A stretch of 64,000 bases of DNA from Reichenbachiella carrageenanivorans (GCF_025639805.1 NZ_CP106735.1:4125501-4189500); one strand, 5' to 3'; counted from the first letter of the stretch, positions 25,364 to 34,966 are shown. The notes: generated from the letters alone by a model not told the origin. Numbers and translations are program-made.

Positions 25364-25972
25364 ATGAAAGATAACTACAGTCACATAAGGAGCTACATGA
25401 ATCTAATCTCTCCTATCTCAGACAACTCCTGGAAAGACATACTTTCGATTTTTAAAAAAACAACCTTAGAAAAAGGAGACTATTTCGCCAAAGTAGGCCG
25501 TGTAGAAAATCAGTTTGGCATCTTACTAGACGGTGTGTTACGTGCTTATATAACCAATGGAAATGGCTCTGAGTATACCAAAACATTATTCACACCTACC
25601 CATTTCAAAACACCCATTTCCTATGTAGGCGCATTAACCTCGTTAGTAACTATGTCTCCTAATCAAGTCAGTATTCAGGCCCTCACTCCATCGGAAATGT
25701 TAACTGGCAATTACCTTGATTGGAAATCTTTGATGGATCATAATCAAGAAATAGCTACTTGGAGCAGAAAAATGACTGAATTGTTTTTTATTGGAAAAGA
25801 ACTCCGTGAATTTGAATATTTCACACTTCATGCTGACGAACGATACAAACTATTCAGAATGCGCTACCCCGAACTTGAAAACCTCATCACTCAATATCAG
25901 ATTGCTCATTTTTTAGGTATCACTCCTACGCAACTCAGTAGAATCCGTAAAAAAATATTCAGAGAAGACTAA
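25364..25972 (+). CDS. Crp/Fnr-family transcriptional regulator
   Basis: This 202-residue protein has an N-terminal cyclic-nucleotide-binding-like barrel (LEKGDYFAKVGRVENQFGIL, then LDGVLRAYITNGNGSEYTK, residues 32-75) and a C-terminal helix-turn-helix (YQIAHFLGITPTQLSRIRKK, near 178-197). It lacks Fnr-type cysteines. In Bacteroidota such short Crp-like proteins often act on unknown ligands. It is a stand-alone gene; target unknown. Confidence 0.85.
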   Translation: MKDNYSHIRSYMNLISPISDNSWKDILSIFKKTTLEKGDYFAKVGRVENQFGILLDGVLRAYITNGNGSEYTKTLFTPTHFKTPISYVGALTSLVTMSPNQVSIQALTPSEMLTGNYLDWKSLMDHNQEIATWSRKMTELFFIGKELREFEYFTLHADERYKLFRMRYPELENLITQYQIAHFLGITPTQLSRIRKKIFRED

Positions 25973-26041
25973 TCGCTTTACATATGTAAATGGATTAGTC
26001 TATTGTTAGGCTCATATTTGACTCAAACAAAATAGCTAAAT

Positions 26042-26314
26042 ATGAAACTACGATTTATTATCCTCTCTCTATTTTTATGCACACTTGCCAGCTGCGAAGA
26101 AGACGAACCTGAAACCAATTGCTACAACTGCACCAGACTAATTCAAACGCTCAACAAGGATGCTATACTTATCCTGACCCAAGAAGATCAATATGAACTT
26201 TGCAATAAGACAAAAGAAGAAATCACACAATTCGAGTTGGACAATCGCAAAGACGTAACAACAAGCAGTGGGGGTAAACAAGAGTTTTTCACAAACTGTT
26301 TTCTTATTGAATAA
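26042..26314 (+). CDS. Small cysteine-rich lipoprotein
   Basis: This 90-residue protein has signal peptide MKLRFIILSLFLCTLASC, with lipobox TLASC, and a mature part with four further cysteines (NCYNC, LCN, NCF) that may form disulfides. The family is not recognised; it is probably a periplasmic or surface lipoprotein. It is followed by a bidirectional terminator. Confidence 0.7.
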   Translation: MKLRFIILSLFLCTLASCEEDEPETNCYNCTRLIQTLNKDAILILTQEDQYELCNKTKEEITQFELDNRKDVTTSSGGKQEFFTNCFLIE

Positions 26315-26329
26315 ACGCCCGTTTAGCGT

Positions 26330-26363
26330 ATAATCACACTGTGCCGAGGTACAGTGTGATTAT
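26330..26363. terminator. Bidirectional terminator hairpin
   Basis: ATAATCACACTGT (26330-26342) and ACAGTGTGATTAT (26351-26363) form a perfect 13-bp stem between two convergent genes. Confidence 0.8.
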
Positions 26364-26368
26364 TTAGA

Positions 26369-28684
26369 CTATCTCAATCCAATCCCTACCACAACCACAT
26401 CGTCGGTCTGAGGACTGTCTTTTTTCCAAGACGTGAAATCTTCTTTAAGTACCTTTTTCTGATCCTCAAAACTCTGTCCATTGAACTGCTTGAGCTGGCT
26501 CAACAAGACTTCTTTGGTGATCTTCTGTCCCTGACTATTTTCTTGATCATAATAACCATTGGTAAACAAATAGAGCTTATCCCCTACCTTGTAGTCTATG
26601 GTCTTGCGATCAAAGGTAGGATTGTCCGACAGATAACGAAGACCTACCGAAAATGAATTGCCTGGGTATTCCGTTAATGTCCCATTCTTTGAGACTACAT
26701 GCAAACAACTATTAGCACCTGCATAGTAGATTTTCTGAGCCACCTCTTCTATGATGAGTACCGAAACATCCATAGAGTCCATCAACTTATTGCCCAGCGA
26801 TTTCACTTTGAGTGAGTGATCGAATTTACGATCCAATAGGCTCAACACCTTTTCAGGGTAATAGACCTTATTGACGCTAAAAATTTCATTGATCAAAGAC
26901 AATCCCAGCATGCTCAAGAACCCTCCCGATACCCCTGAGCTAGTCGCATTGGATACAATGACTATTTTATAACCTGCCACCTGCTTGAACCAATAAAAAT
27001 CTCCTGATACATTTTTCTTGGGCTTGAAGTAAATGAAAGAGGATGGAAATAAATCTCGGAAAGAATCTTCATCTCCCAAGATCAGGGTTTGCAATTGGCT
27101 CGCATATTTCATTTCGGACGTCATGCCTGCTTGCTTGCTTTTTATTTGATCGCGCTCTTCCTGAACCTTATTTCGCTCTGTCTCCAGAAACAAGCCCAAC
27201 TGGCGTACGGCGATCAATGGAGGAACCAAATTACCAGACTCATCCATGTATTGGACTTTGTCCTCTTCTATAAGTTGTTTTCTTCTATCTTGAGGAATAC
27301 CAAGATACTCACTGACCGAATACATATTATACCCTCTTTCTGATATTCTTACAGACACTTGGGTCACGTCCATTTCTGGAGTAGTCATGGTTTTTTCCTG
27401 TTCATCCATATCTGCGATAAACGAACCATACCGTTCCTGTAGTGGCGACACTCTCAGCCCAATGGTTTTTTTAATCAAATAAAACATCCCCAAAGCAATA
27501 GAACTGGTAAAAGTGAAACACACTAAAACACCAATCGACTGTACGGCAAGCTGAGTCCAACGGTCATTAGCCAATAGGTCAGCATCACCAAAAATTGCTA
27601 CAGACAAAGTACCAAACACGCCGCCAAAACCGTGCACAGCAATGGCCCCTACAGGATCATCTAGATGCCACTTCTCAGCAATTACTACATAAAAGTAGTT
27701 ATGAATGATGCCTGCTAAAAAACCGATCGCCAAGCTATTGATAGGCGACACCACATTGCAACAAGCAGTAATGGCGACTAGACCAGTAAGGCTACCTCCT
27801 GCTATTTTTTCTATCACATCTTTCTTTTTCTGGAAAAAATAGGCGTGAAAGAAAGCTGCAAAACATGCTGCTGCCCCAGCCAAGTTGGTATTGAGTATAA
27901 TCTTAACTACGTCATCATTGAAAGCCAATGTACTACCGCCATTGAATCCCCACCAGCCAAGCCAGAGGATCATAACCCCCAAAATACTATATGAATAATC
28001 TGAGGATTTCATGGGTTGAATGCGCTTCAAGGCATCGTACCTACCAATCCGTGGGCCTACCATATATATCCCCATCACTGCGATCCATGCCCCCGTAGAG
28101 TGCACTACTGTAGAGCCTGCAAAATCCATAAATCCTAAACTAGCCAACCATGGCATGTTGTTAGGATCTGCCAAATTTCCCCACGCCCAATAGCCGAAAA
28201 TGGGATAGATCACCGTAGCGGTCATCAATGAAGCTATAAAATAAGGAATCACGGCCGTTCGTCCTGACATGGCACCAGATACAATCGTAAGCGCTGTACC
28301 TGCAAATGCTAACTGAAACAAAAAGAAGATCAACTCTTTGCCTGTGTCTAATCCTTCGCCGAACAAATACCCGGAACCGAAAAAACCAGACTCAGAAGAG
28401 CCAAACATAACACCATAACCAACAAGGAAAAAGGCAATACTACCAGCCACCCAATCCAAAAGGTTTTTGGCTCCGATACCAGCTCGATGTTCTTTTTTGA
28501 CCAATCCAGTTTCGAGCACTTTGAATCCCGCCTGCATAAAAAAGACCAATGCGGCAGCCACAAGCACCCAGAGATCATTGATATTGAGAGACACTTCGGC
28601 CTCTACCTGATCAGACAACGAAACACCACCAAACGATGGCAAACTAAATAATAATATTAGAGTAATGAGGTAAGTTTTCAACAT
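26369..28684 (-). CDS. amt: Ammonium transporter fused to SpoIIE/PP2C-like domain
   Basis: The 771 residues start with a signal peptide and an Amt transporter domain of about eleven helices (35-420; FFMQAGFKVLETGLVKKEHR and STVVHSTGAWIAVMG are recognisable). A linker helix and coiled coil (about 500-540) lead to a SpoIIE-like PP2C fold (545-771) with SGDFYWFK (near 566). The second metal motif, normally D-x-x-G-H-G, reads SNATSSGVSGGF and has lost the aspartate and histidine. The final TDDVVVVGIG is kept. It should transport ammonium across the inner membrane; the cytoplasmic domain may be a non-catalytic sensor or a weak phosphatase. No GlnK gene is adjacent. Confidence 0.88.
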   Translation of the reverse strand: MLKTYLITLILLFSLPSFGGVSLSDQVEAEVSLNINDLWVLVAAALVFFMQAGFKVLETGLVKKEHRAGIGAKNLLDWVAGSIAFFLVGYGVMFGSSESGFFGSGYLFGEGLDTGKELIFFLFQLAFAGTALTIVSGAMSGRTAVIPYFIASLMTATVIYPIFGYWAWGNLADPNNMPWLASLGFMDFAGSTVVHSTGAWIAVMGIYMVGPRIGRYDALKRIQPMKSSDYSYSILGVMILWLGWWGFNGGSTLAFNDDVVKIILNTNLAGAAACFAAFFHAYFFQKKKDVIEKIAGGSLTGLVAITACCNVVSPINSLAIGFLAGIIHNYFYVVIAEKWHLDDPVGAIAVHGFGGVFGTLSVAIFGDADLLANDRWTQLAVQSIGVLVCFTFTSSIALGMFYLIKKTIGLRVSPLQERYGSFIADMDEQEKTMTTPEMDVTQVSVRISERGYNMYSVSEYLGIPQDRRKQLIEEDKVQYMDESGNLVPPLIAVRQLGLFLETERNKVQEERDQIKSKQAGMTSEMKYASQLQTLILGDEDSFRDLFPSSFIYFKPKKNVSGDFYWFKQVAGYKIVIVSNATSSGVSGGFLSMLGLSLINEIFSVNKVYYPEKVLSLLDRKFDHSLKVKSLGNKLMDSMDVSVLIIEEVAQKIYYAGANSCLHVVSKNGTLTEYPGNSFSVGLRYLSDNPTFDRKTIDYKVGDKLYLFTNGYYDQENSQGQKITKEVLLSQLKQFNGQSFEDQKKVLKEDFTSWKKDSPQTDDVVVVGIGLR

Positions 28685-29031
28685 ACAAATCCGAGCTTTG
28701 GTAAAACAACTGATTGATCATTTTTGGATTTTTGCTGTTAAAAACTACACGGAGATGAGATATACCTCTAGCCACACCTTTGTGCAGGAACAATCACTTT
28801 TTCTCTCGCTTAGCTCATCTAAAGGTGGAAAAAAGCCACCCTTTTGATACCTCAAAAATAGATGGTGCACTCATGGATTAAAATGACAGGAAACAGACAA
28901 CCAACCTCTTTAACCTCAAGGCAAAAACTGTTAAAAAACATATAAATCAAGTAACACACACTTTATCAAAAATTTAAAGTTTCAAAGCTCTGCTTATTGA
29001 AAATCTGACCTTTCTATGCGAGATTACAATT
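28685..29031. promoter_or_regulatory. 347-bp divergent intergenic region
   Basis: No gene is seen. On the minus strand TATTTTTG (28853-28860) fits the -7 consensus and could drive the ammonium transporter with a leader of about 170 bases. The leader contains an imperfect hairpin AAAGGTGG/CCACCCTTT near 28821. No strong plus-strand promoter is evident. Confidence 0.35.
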
Positions 29032-30069
29032 ATGAATAAGAGTATCAAAATATTCATTGCCCTTGTACTCTTGGTATTTCTGGCTTATTGGCAAGGACCT
29101 CAGACCGTTTTTGAGCCCGTATCGAGTGAAATTGTTCCCCTTGATGTTCCCATCACAAAGCTGGACAGTATGCTTACAGCATTCGAGAGTCAATTTCCAC
29201 ATATCAAACCTGAAAATGAGTCTAGAATAATCTGGGCAGACACCGTAAGACAAACACCCTATGCTATGGTCTACCTACATGGCTTCTCTGCAGGCGTCAT
29301 GGAATCGGATCCTGTACATCGAATACTGGCCAAAAAATACGGATGCAATCTCTATCTGGCGAGACTCTCTCATCACGGATTAAGCGGACAAGATGCCTTC
29401 GAGGGGCTTACCCCAGCTGCACTAATGCATTCGGCAGCAGAAGCCGTAGCCGTAGGACGAGTAATAGGCAAAAAAGTAATCTTAATCTCTTGCTCCACAG
29501 GAGGCACTTTATCAATCTACCTCACTGCCCACAATCCTGATTTGATCGACGCACAAATCCTATACTCCCCCAATACAGCTATCGATGATCCCACTGCAGC
29601 CTTACTCAACAAGCCCTGGGGCAAACACCTGACCCAGCTTGTCATAGGCGACTATAAAATCGGGGATTCTACTCATATAGACACACCCATAGCCCGCTAC
29701 TGGACGTTAACTTACCGTTCCGATGCACTAATAGCCCTACAAGAACTACTAGACCAGACTATGAAAGATGAAGTATTTGAACAAATCTCTTCCCCCTATT
29801 TTATTGGTTATTATTACAAAAACGAAGAGGAGTCTGATCATGTCATCTCTGTACCAGGCATCATAGATTTTGATAGCAAAACAAAAACACCTGCTAATCA
29901 AAAGCGAGTGGTCCCCTTCCCCAACGTAGGGCATCATGTCATGGCCTCCGACCTACAGTCCAAAGACATCGAAAGTGTGATAAAAGAAACCAGCTTATTC
30001 ATAGAACAAGTGTTGGGGCTATCTCCCACATCATACGATTCGCTCAATAGAAACGGCATCAAATTGTAA
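29032..30069 (+). CDS. Membrane-anchored alpha/beta hydrolase
   Basis: This 345-residue protein has an N-terminal membrane anchor or signal (IKIFIALVLLVFLAYW). The hydrolase core has AMVYLHGFSAG (oxyanion region near 77), nucleophile elbow LISCSTGGTLSIYL (serine near 155), and catalytic histidine in NVGHHVMASD (near 303). It is likely an exported esterase or lipase-type enzyme. The substrate is unknown and the gene stands alone. Confidence 0.8.
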   Translation: MNKSIKIFIALVLLVFLAYWQGPQTVFEPVSSEIVPLDVPITKLDSMLTAFESQFPHIKPENESRIIWADTVRQTPYAMVYLHGFSAGVMESDPVHRILAKKYGCNLYLARLSHHGLSGQDAFEGLTPAALMHSAAEAVAVGRVIGKKVILISCSTGGTLSIYLTAHNPDLIDAQILYSPNTAIDDPTAALLNKPWGKHLTQLVIGDYKIGDSTHIDTPIARYWTLTYRSDALIALQELLDQTMKDEVFEQISSPYFIGYYYKNEEESDHVISVPGIIDFDSKTKTPANQKRVVPFPNVGHHVMASDLQSKDIESVIKETSLFIEQVLGLSPTSYDSLNRNGIKL

Positions 30070-30149
30070 ATATGCTAAAATTGAAAATGAGAGTCGAAAA
30101 TCAACCCAATATTGTCTAATTTCGAGTTTTGTCATCCAAAATCTATTGT

Positions 30150-30719
30150 ATGAGTATCCCTAAAGCGAATTCTGTAAGTTATTCTAAAACTACCATCACC
30201 GAACTGATGATCCCCTCCTATGCCAATTTTGGAGGAAAGATTCATGGTGGAATCTTGTTATCGCTTATAGATAAAGTAGCCTATGCCTGTGCGAGTAAGC
30301 ATGCGGCCAACTACTGCGTGACTGTATCGGTAGATAATGTGGATTTTTTAGAACCTGTAGAAGTAGGTGATCTTGTACACCTCAAGGCGTCTGTTGTCTA
30401 TGTGGGCAATTCGTCATTGGTCGTGGGTATCAATGTAATCGCAGAAAACGTGAAAGAAGGCACGGTTAAAAAAACCAACAACTCCTACGTAACCATGGTA
30501 GCCAAAGGGGAAGATGACAAGCCAACTAACGTACCTGAGCTCATCCTAGAATCTCAAGAAGAGGTCAGACTATTCTTAGAAGCGATCAAAAGAAAAGAAT
30601 TGAAAAAAGACTACCGCAAAAAGGTAAAAGAAGTCTCGGATATGCTAGCAGACAATACACCCAAGGACTTGCTAGAAGCTGAAAGATGTGTGCTAGAGTT
30701 GAAAAAATTCTCTCTTTAA
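30150..30719 (+). CDS. Acyl-CoA thioesterase, hotdog fold (YciA/BACH-like)
   Basis: The ATG at 30150 is preferred over an upstream TTG at 30129 because MSIPKANSVSYSKTTITELM begins the family pattern; this gives 189 residues. Hotdog motif: YANFGGKIHGGILLSLIDKV, then CVTVSVDNVDFLEPVEVGDL. The C-terminal 60 residues form a charged helical tail. It hydrolyses acyl-CoA to free acid and CoA in the cytosol. Its stop overlaps that of the convergent next gene by four bases. Confidence 0.85.
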   Translation: MSIPKANSVSYSKTTITELMIPSYANFGGKIHGGILLSLIDKVAYACASKHAANYCVTVSVDNVDFLEPVEVGDLVHLKASVVYVGNSSLVVGINVIAENVKEGTVKKTNNSYVTMVAKGEDDKPTNVPELILESQEEVRLFLEAIKRKELKKDYRKKVKEVSDMLADNTPKDLLEAERCVLELKKFSL

Positions 30720-31090
30720 ACCAATTGATGAAGCCCCTCTTTTGTTTTCAACATTTTTGATTTTATACCAAAGGCTTCCATCATTACACGTGCTGCTCCA
30801 CGAATCAATAAACTCGGCGAAATAATTGTAATGTGACTGATTCTATTTTTGTGTTTTTTCATAGCCGTATACCACTCCTTTCTAGCAGAAGGCTCAAAAC
30901 CTGTCATTTGGGAGCAGTCCCATACAAAACGGTATGCAACATCTACATTAGCGTCAAACAAGCCAGACCAATACCGAGTCGCATTCTCTGAGGCATCTAA
31001 AGTAAACTTATCTTTAAACGAGAAATAAATACAGTTTTGGCCAAGCTCAGGTGCCAAACGTATGGAAATTTTTGGATGCGTATAAGTCAT
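30716..31090 (-). CDS. Small STAS/SpoIIAA-like cytosolic protein
   Basis: This 124-residue protein has alternating strands and helices: CIYFSFKDKFTLDASENA, then YRFVWDCSQMTGFEPSARKE and HITIISPSLLIRGAARVMM. The VWDCSQMTGFE/ISPS pattern recalls STAS or SpoIIAA-like folds that bind regulators. The family is not firmly recognised. It has its own short upstream region and overlaps the thioesterase gene tail-to-tail. Confidence 0.5.
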   Translation of the reverse strand: MTYTHPKISIRLAPELGQNCIYFSFKDKFTLDASENATRYWSGLFDANVDVAYRFVWDCSQMTGFEPSARKEWYTAMKKHKNRISHITIISPSLLIRGAARVMMEAFGIKSKMLKTKEGLHQLV

Positions 31091-31164
31091 AATGGCTAGA
31101 TTTTGAATTACATCCCAAGAAGCTGCTTCTCAAATTTAACACATACTTCTTATTGTTTCCACCA

Positions 31165-32034
31165 TCAATCCTCCGTCTCAGGAAACACAATCGTACGATT
31201 GCCAGTGACGATGATTCTGTGATCCAAATGATACTTCACCGCTTTGCTCAGCACTTTTCGCTCTATATCCGAGCCTATTTGTGCCAAACTCGCAGGCGTA
31301 CTGGCATGAGACACTCGCTCTACATCTTGCTCTATAATTGGCCCCTCATCTAGGTCGTCTGTGGCATAGTGCGCTGTAGCTCCGATCATCTTCACCCCTC
31401 TCTCATAGGCTCTTCGGTACGGGTTTGCTCCCTGAAAAGCAGGTAAAAAAGCATGATGAATATTGATAATTTTCTCCTGATATTGATTGATAAAATCAGA
31501 GGACAGAATTCTCATGAACCGAGCCATCACAATCAAATCTACATCATGCTCAGCTAGCAGTTTCAAAATCACACCTTGCTGCGCCACCCAATTCTCACCA
31601 TTGATTGGCAGGTAATGAAAAGGCACACCAAACTGATCAGCCACATATTTTACACTTTCATGATTGGCTATAACAAGCGGAATATGACAATGTAGTTTGC
31701 CTTCTCCGTGTTTTTCCAAAATATCATACAGACAGTGTGTAGTCTTAGAGGCCATGATGGCGACATTCCTTTTGTCTTCGCTATAGTGCACCCGCCATTT
31801 GAGCGCCAACTTATCGGCCACTTGACTAAACCGTGAGGAAAGCTCTTCTCTCCCATAAGTCAAATCTTTGGCATCCAAACTGACACGCATAAAATAGGCC
31901 TCTTGAATCGTGTCTGTAAACTGCTGACAGCTAAGGATATTGAAACCCTCTTCGTAGAAAAATGTAGTGACTTTAGAAATGATCCCCTTGCTATCGTGGC
32001 ATTGGATCAGAAATGTGATTTTATTTTCGGACAT
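31165..32034 (-). CDS. purU: Formyltetrahydrofolate deformylase
   Basis: This 289-residue protein has an N-terminal ACT domain (FLIQCHDSKGIISKVTTFFY, residues 8-85) and a formyl-transferase-like hydrolase domain. Catalytic residues are seen in INIHHAFLPAFQGANPY (N-x-H, near 225) and ATDDLDEGPIIEQD (D, near 262). It hydrolyses 10-formyl-THF to formate and THF, supplying formate to PurT and balancing one-carbon units. Full length. Confidence 0.95.
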   Translation of the reverse strand: MSENKITFLIQCHDSKGIISKVTTFFYEEGFNILSCQQFTDTIQEAYFMRVSLDAKDLTYGREELSSRFSQVADKLALKWRVHYSEDKRNVAIMASKTTHCLYDILEKHGEGKLHCHIPLVIANHESVKYVADQFGVPFHYLPINGENWVAQQGVILKLLAEHDVDLIVMARFMRILSSDFINQYQEKIINIHHAFLPAFQGANPYRRAYERGVKMIGATAHYATDDLDEGPIIEQDVERVSHASTPASLAQIGSDIERKVLSKAVKYHLDHRIIVTGNRTIVFPETED

Positions 32035-32133
32035 AGATTCCCTTACTTATTTTAGTTTTTTGGGGAGTTGTCTTGGCTAAGATAGCCAGACTTTCGCTTT
32101 TGCCATTTGAGAAATGGATTAAAAACCCAACGT

Positions 32134-32370
32134 TTATTCGGCCTCTTCTGCACGCTGAGGCCGCAAGGCATCCCTTACGGCGATCATGTCTTTTTCTTCA
32201 ATAATCATATAGGCAATGCTGTGCATATCAGTCATATCTTCTGTGCCTATACCCATCGTTTTTATACTCTCCCTTTCGGCAAATTCTTTTAGATGTATGG
32301 CATGATGCTCAGCCGTACCTTTGGCATATTGCCCATGCATATCCCAGATCATTTTTATTTTTCTTTCCAT
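32134..32370 (-). CDS. Small conserved protein in pab operon
   Basis: This 78-residue protein starts with MERKIKMIWDMHGQYAKGTA and contains HHAIHLKEFAERE and MHSIAYMIIEEKDM. It is probably a small ferredoxin-fold (dimeric alpha/beta barrel-like) protein, but I do not recognise the family. Its ATG overlaps the pabC stop by one base (TAATG), so it is translationally coupled to folate biosynthesis genes. Confidence 0.6.
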   Translation of the reverse strand: MERKIKMIWDMHGQYAKGTAEHHAIHLKEFAERESIKTMGIGTEDMTDMHSIAYMIIEEKDMIAVRDALRPQRAEEAE

Positions 32371-32963
32371 TATCGATTTATGTTTTTAATATCAATCTCT
32401 ACAACGCCCAGATCTAGCATTGCGTTGATAAGGGAAACCTTTTCAAATTTACCCAAATCATCCAGACTAATGGTGGTCTTTTGGATCAGTCCCTGATCGA
32501 GCAGTGACTGCCTCCGTACTCCTTCTAGTAGCGGCGAATCTGGCGTCCACCACTCCTCCCCATCATAGAAAGCCAGATTGGCAAAATAGCTATCCGTGAC
32601 ACTTCCGTCTTTCACAATGATAATATTGTCTTGATCAGCCCGCAAAGTATAGAGTTGGTCTAAGGCACGGCGGTTTTCATACTTAAATCGGTAATCAATG
32701 TTCCCACCTTCCACGATTTGAAGCGTCTCTATTGTGGGTGTTTGATAAGATTGAAAATCTATTGTGAAATTATCCTTATCATATACCACTTTACATTTGT
32801 GTTTCTCTTTGCTAGGTACTTTTCGAATAATTTTGGCCAATTTCATAGGCCTAGCCAGCAAGCCATAATTAGTGAAAAAAGTACGATTCAATCGTGCCTG
32901 ATGCAAATCCAACAGAAGGGCTTCCCCATCCTCACAACAAATACTCTCAATGAACTGGGACAT
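32370..32963 (-). CDS. pabC: Aminotransferase class IV, aminodeoxychorismate lyase
   Basis: This 197-residue protein is a short member of the PLP-dependent fold-type IV family: HQARLNRTFF at the N-terminus, KCKVVYDKDN, IVKDGSVTDSYFANLAFYDG (the conserved T-x-S-x-x-N region, near 118-135) and a final PLLEGVRRQSLLDQGLIQ. It should convert 4-amino-4-deoxychorismate to p-aminobenzoate and pyruvate. It overlaps pabB upstream by 17 bases, which supports the assignment. Confidence 0.85.
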   Translation of the reverse strand: MSQFIESICCEDGEALLLDLHQARLNRTFFTNYGLLARPMKLAKIIRKVPSKEKHKCKVVYDKDNFTIDFQSYQTPTIETLQIVEGGNIDYRFKYENRRALDQLYTLRADQDNIIIVKDGSVTDSYFANLAFYDGEEWWTPDSPLLEGVRRQSLLDQGLIQKTTISLDDLGKFEKVSLINAMLDLGVVEIDIKNINR

Positions 32964-33918
32964 ATACTTTATCTATCATTTCTTGATATTCAGCAGCCGC
33001 ATCACTCAAAAAATGAATACCTCCGCCACTCTTATAGACGAGCTGCTCGTCTTGTTTTTCTATGTAGCGAATCATCACGCCGCTATCAAAATTCCGCCCA
33101 TCAAAATACCCTACTATCCCCGTGTAGTAGCCGCGTTGATACCCCTCTACTTGATCGATGATATCCAAGGTTTTCTGCTTGGGTGCTCCACAAATCGAGC
33201 CTGCCGGCAATAACGAATAGATGATCTCACCAAGCTGCTTCTGATAATTAGCGGCAAGCTGCCCCGTGATCTTAGAGCTCACTTGTAGTAGGTGCTTTTC
33301 GCTCGTGCGAATTTCATCAATGTATCGAAAGTCCTCTACTTTCACCTGATGAGCAAACTGGCTCATATCGTTGCGAATCAGGTCTACAATAGTGGCATGC
33401 TCTGCCATTTCTTTGTCGCTAGTCAAGATGGTCTCTGCCGCATGAGGCAACCCTGCATCTATCGTTCCTTTCATCGGATAAGATGATATTTTCCCTTCTT
33501 GTATTTTGATAAAAATCTCTGGTGAAAAGACCACAAATTGATCTTTGTACCAAAGTTTGTACTTGGCCTTGCTGTGATAGAATATTTCCTTGAGACTTGC
33601 CGTAGTGGTTATCGGTGTAGGCTGAGTCAAGTTCAGTAGATAGGTGTTTCCCTTGGCAATCTCTGCATGTACAGTTTCATATTTGGCTTTGAAATCAGAA
33701 AAGGTCATGGGTGTACGATTCAAACGTATAGCCGCAGAAGGTACCACTGACTGCTCGAAATTTCTCACGCCATTGATATCAAACAAAAGCTGATCAGCTT
33801 TAATTTGATCGATGGGTAGCACTTGGTTATTTGCACATTGAAAATCAGTGATCAACAAGAAAGGAGTGCCCGACGAGGCCAATAAATTGATTTGCTGAAT
33901 GGCGGCGGATTTATTCAC
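32947..33918 (-). CDS. pabB: Aminodeoxychorismate synthase component I
   Basis: This 323-residue protein is the catalytic chorismate-binding domain without the long N-terminal region of larger PabB proteins. Recognisable motifs: KGTIDAGLPHAAETILTSDK, HATIVDLIRNDMSQFA, GSICGAPKQKTLDIID and QRGYYTGIVGYFDG. It aminates chorismate to aminodeoxychorismate. It is in an operon with pabC and overlaps both neighbours by a few bases. Confidence 0.93.
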   Translation of the reverse strand: MNKSAAIQQINLLASSGTPFLLITDFQCANNQVLPIDQIKADQLLFDINGVRNFEQSVVPSAAIRLNRTPMTFSDFKAKYETVHAEIAKGNTYLLNLTQPTPITTTASLKEIFYHSKAKYKLWYKDQFVVFSPEIFIKIQEGKISSYPMKGTIDAGLPHAAETILTSDKEMAEHATIVDLIRNDMSQFAHQVKVEDFRYIDEIRTSEKHLLQVSSKITGQLAANYQKQLGEIIYSLLPAGSICGAPKQKTLDIIDQVEGYQRGYYTGIVGYFDGRNFDSGVMIRYIEKQDEQLVYKSGGGIHFLSDAAAEYQEMIDKVYVPVH

Positions 33919-34225
33919 TTTTGATCTTATGCTTTTGACGGGTCATGCGGTACCACGTCTTCTTTTCGAAGTCCCAAAAGAACGCAAATTGTCCGAAAAG
34001 AAAGCCATAGATCAGCAGGATTATGTTGTAGATCGGTAAGATAAAAATGTAATACAAAATGGTGTAGATAGTCTGGTGGCCATCACTTCCGCTAATCCAT
34101 CCAACAATAGGTGTTTTGAGCCACATCACAGTAAAACCTGTACATGCGAAAGTGACCAAAACCAAGATCACTTGCCTCACACTATCGAGCTTCCACCGTT
34201 TTTTCAATGATTGCAAAAAACCCAT
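33911..34225 (-). CDS. Small membrane protein (DUF6787-like)
   Basis: This 104-residue protein has two hydrophobic segments (VILVLVTFACTGFTVMWLK, residues 20-38; YIFILPIYNIILLIYGFLFG, near 62-82) and ends in FWDFEKKTWYRMTRQK. It resembles the small DUF6787-type Bacteroidota proteins sometimes named after prolipoprotein diacylglyceryl transferase, without its catalytic residues. It overlaps pabB by eight bases. Function unknown. Confidence 0.55.
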   Translation of the reverse strand: MGFLQSLKKRWKLDSVRQVILVLVTFACTGFTVMWLKTPIVGWISGSDGHQTIYTILYYIFILPIYNIILLIYGFLFGQFAFFWDFEKKTWYRMTRQKHKIKSE

Positions 34226-34228
34226 GAT

Positions 34229-34966
34229 CTAGTAGAGCTTATCCATAAATTTATTCTTCTTAGCAAGCTCCGAAGAAGATTTGTCTAACACTAAAAATTG
34301 CTCCCAAAAATCATTGACGGGCACTCCTGCAATCACCTTGACAGGTTCTTTTTTGATCGGGTGAATAAAGTCTAACGATCGAGCGTGGAGATTGATACTG
34401 GCGTCTGGATTGGGCTTAGCAAATCCGTACTTGAGATCGCCTCGAATCGGACAACCCATAGAAGCCAACTGTACACGAATCTGATGTGGACGTCCTGTCA
34501 CAGGCCTTACCTCCAGCAAGTAATGATCATTGAGCTTACCTAATACCTTATAACTCAGTTCCGCTCTTTGTGCTCCATCTCGTGGCACATCATAGGCCGT
34601 GGTTTTATTGGTTTTTTCATCTTTTTGTAAGTAATGTACCAATTTATCCTCCTTCTTTGGTGGCTTGCTTTTCACCACAGCCCAGTAGGTTTTATTGATT
34701 TTCCGATCCTTAAATAGCTTATTCATACGCTCCAGCGCCTTGGACGTACGGGCAAATACGACCGCACCACTTACAGGACGGTCGAGCCTGTGCACAGTAC
34801 CGAGAAAGACATCTCCTGGTTTGTCGTATTTCTTTTTGATATACTCCTTGCAGTAATCAAGCAATGGTTTATCCCGGGTCTTGTCTCCTTGCACCAATAC
34901 CCCTGAAGCTTTATCTACGATGAGCAAATGATTGTCTTCATATATCACTATAAACGGCTTCCCCAT
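34229..34966 (-). CDS. RluA-family pseudouridine synthase
   Basis: This 245-residue protein has the RluA catalytic motif HRLDRPVSGAVVFAR (Asp near 63) and the family blocks IYEDNHLLIVDKASGVLVQG, AELSYKVLGKLNDHYLLEV, GRPHQIRVQLASMGCPIRGD and NLHARSLDFIHP. There is no S4 domain. It isomerises uridine in rRNA or tRNA; the exact site is not inferable. Its ATG shares one base with the DUF5686 stop. Confidence 0.92.
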   Translation of the reverse strand: MGKPFIVIYEDNHLLIVDKASGVLVQGDKTRDKPLLDYCKEYIKKKYDKPGDVFLGTVHRLDRPVSGAVVFARTSKALERMNKLFKDRKINKTYWAVVKSKPPKKEDKLVHYLQKDEKTNKTTAYDVPRDGAQRAELSYKVLGKLNDHYLLEVRPVTGRPHQIRVQLASMGCPIRGDLKYGFAKPNPDASINLHARSLDFIHPIKKEPVKVIAGVPVNDFWEQFLVLDKSSSELAKKNKFMDKLY

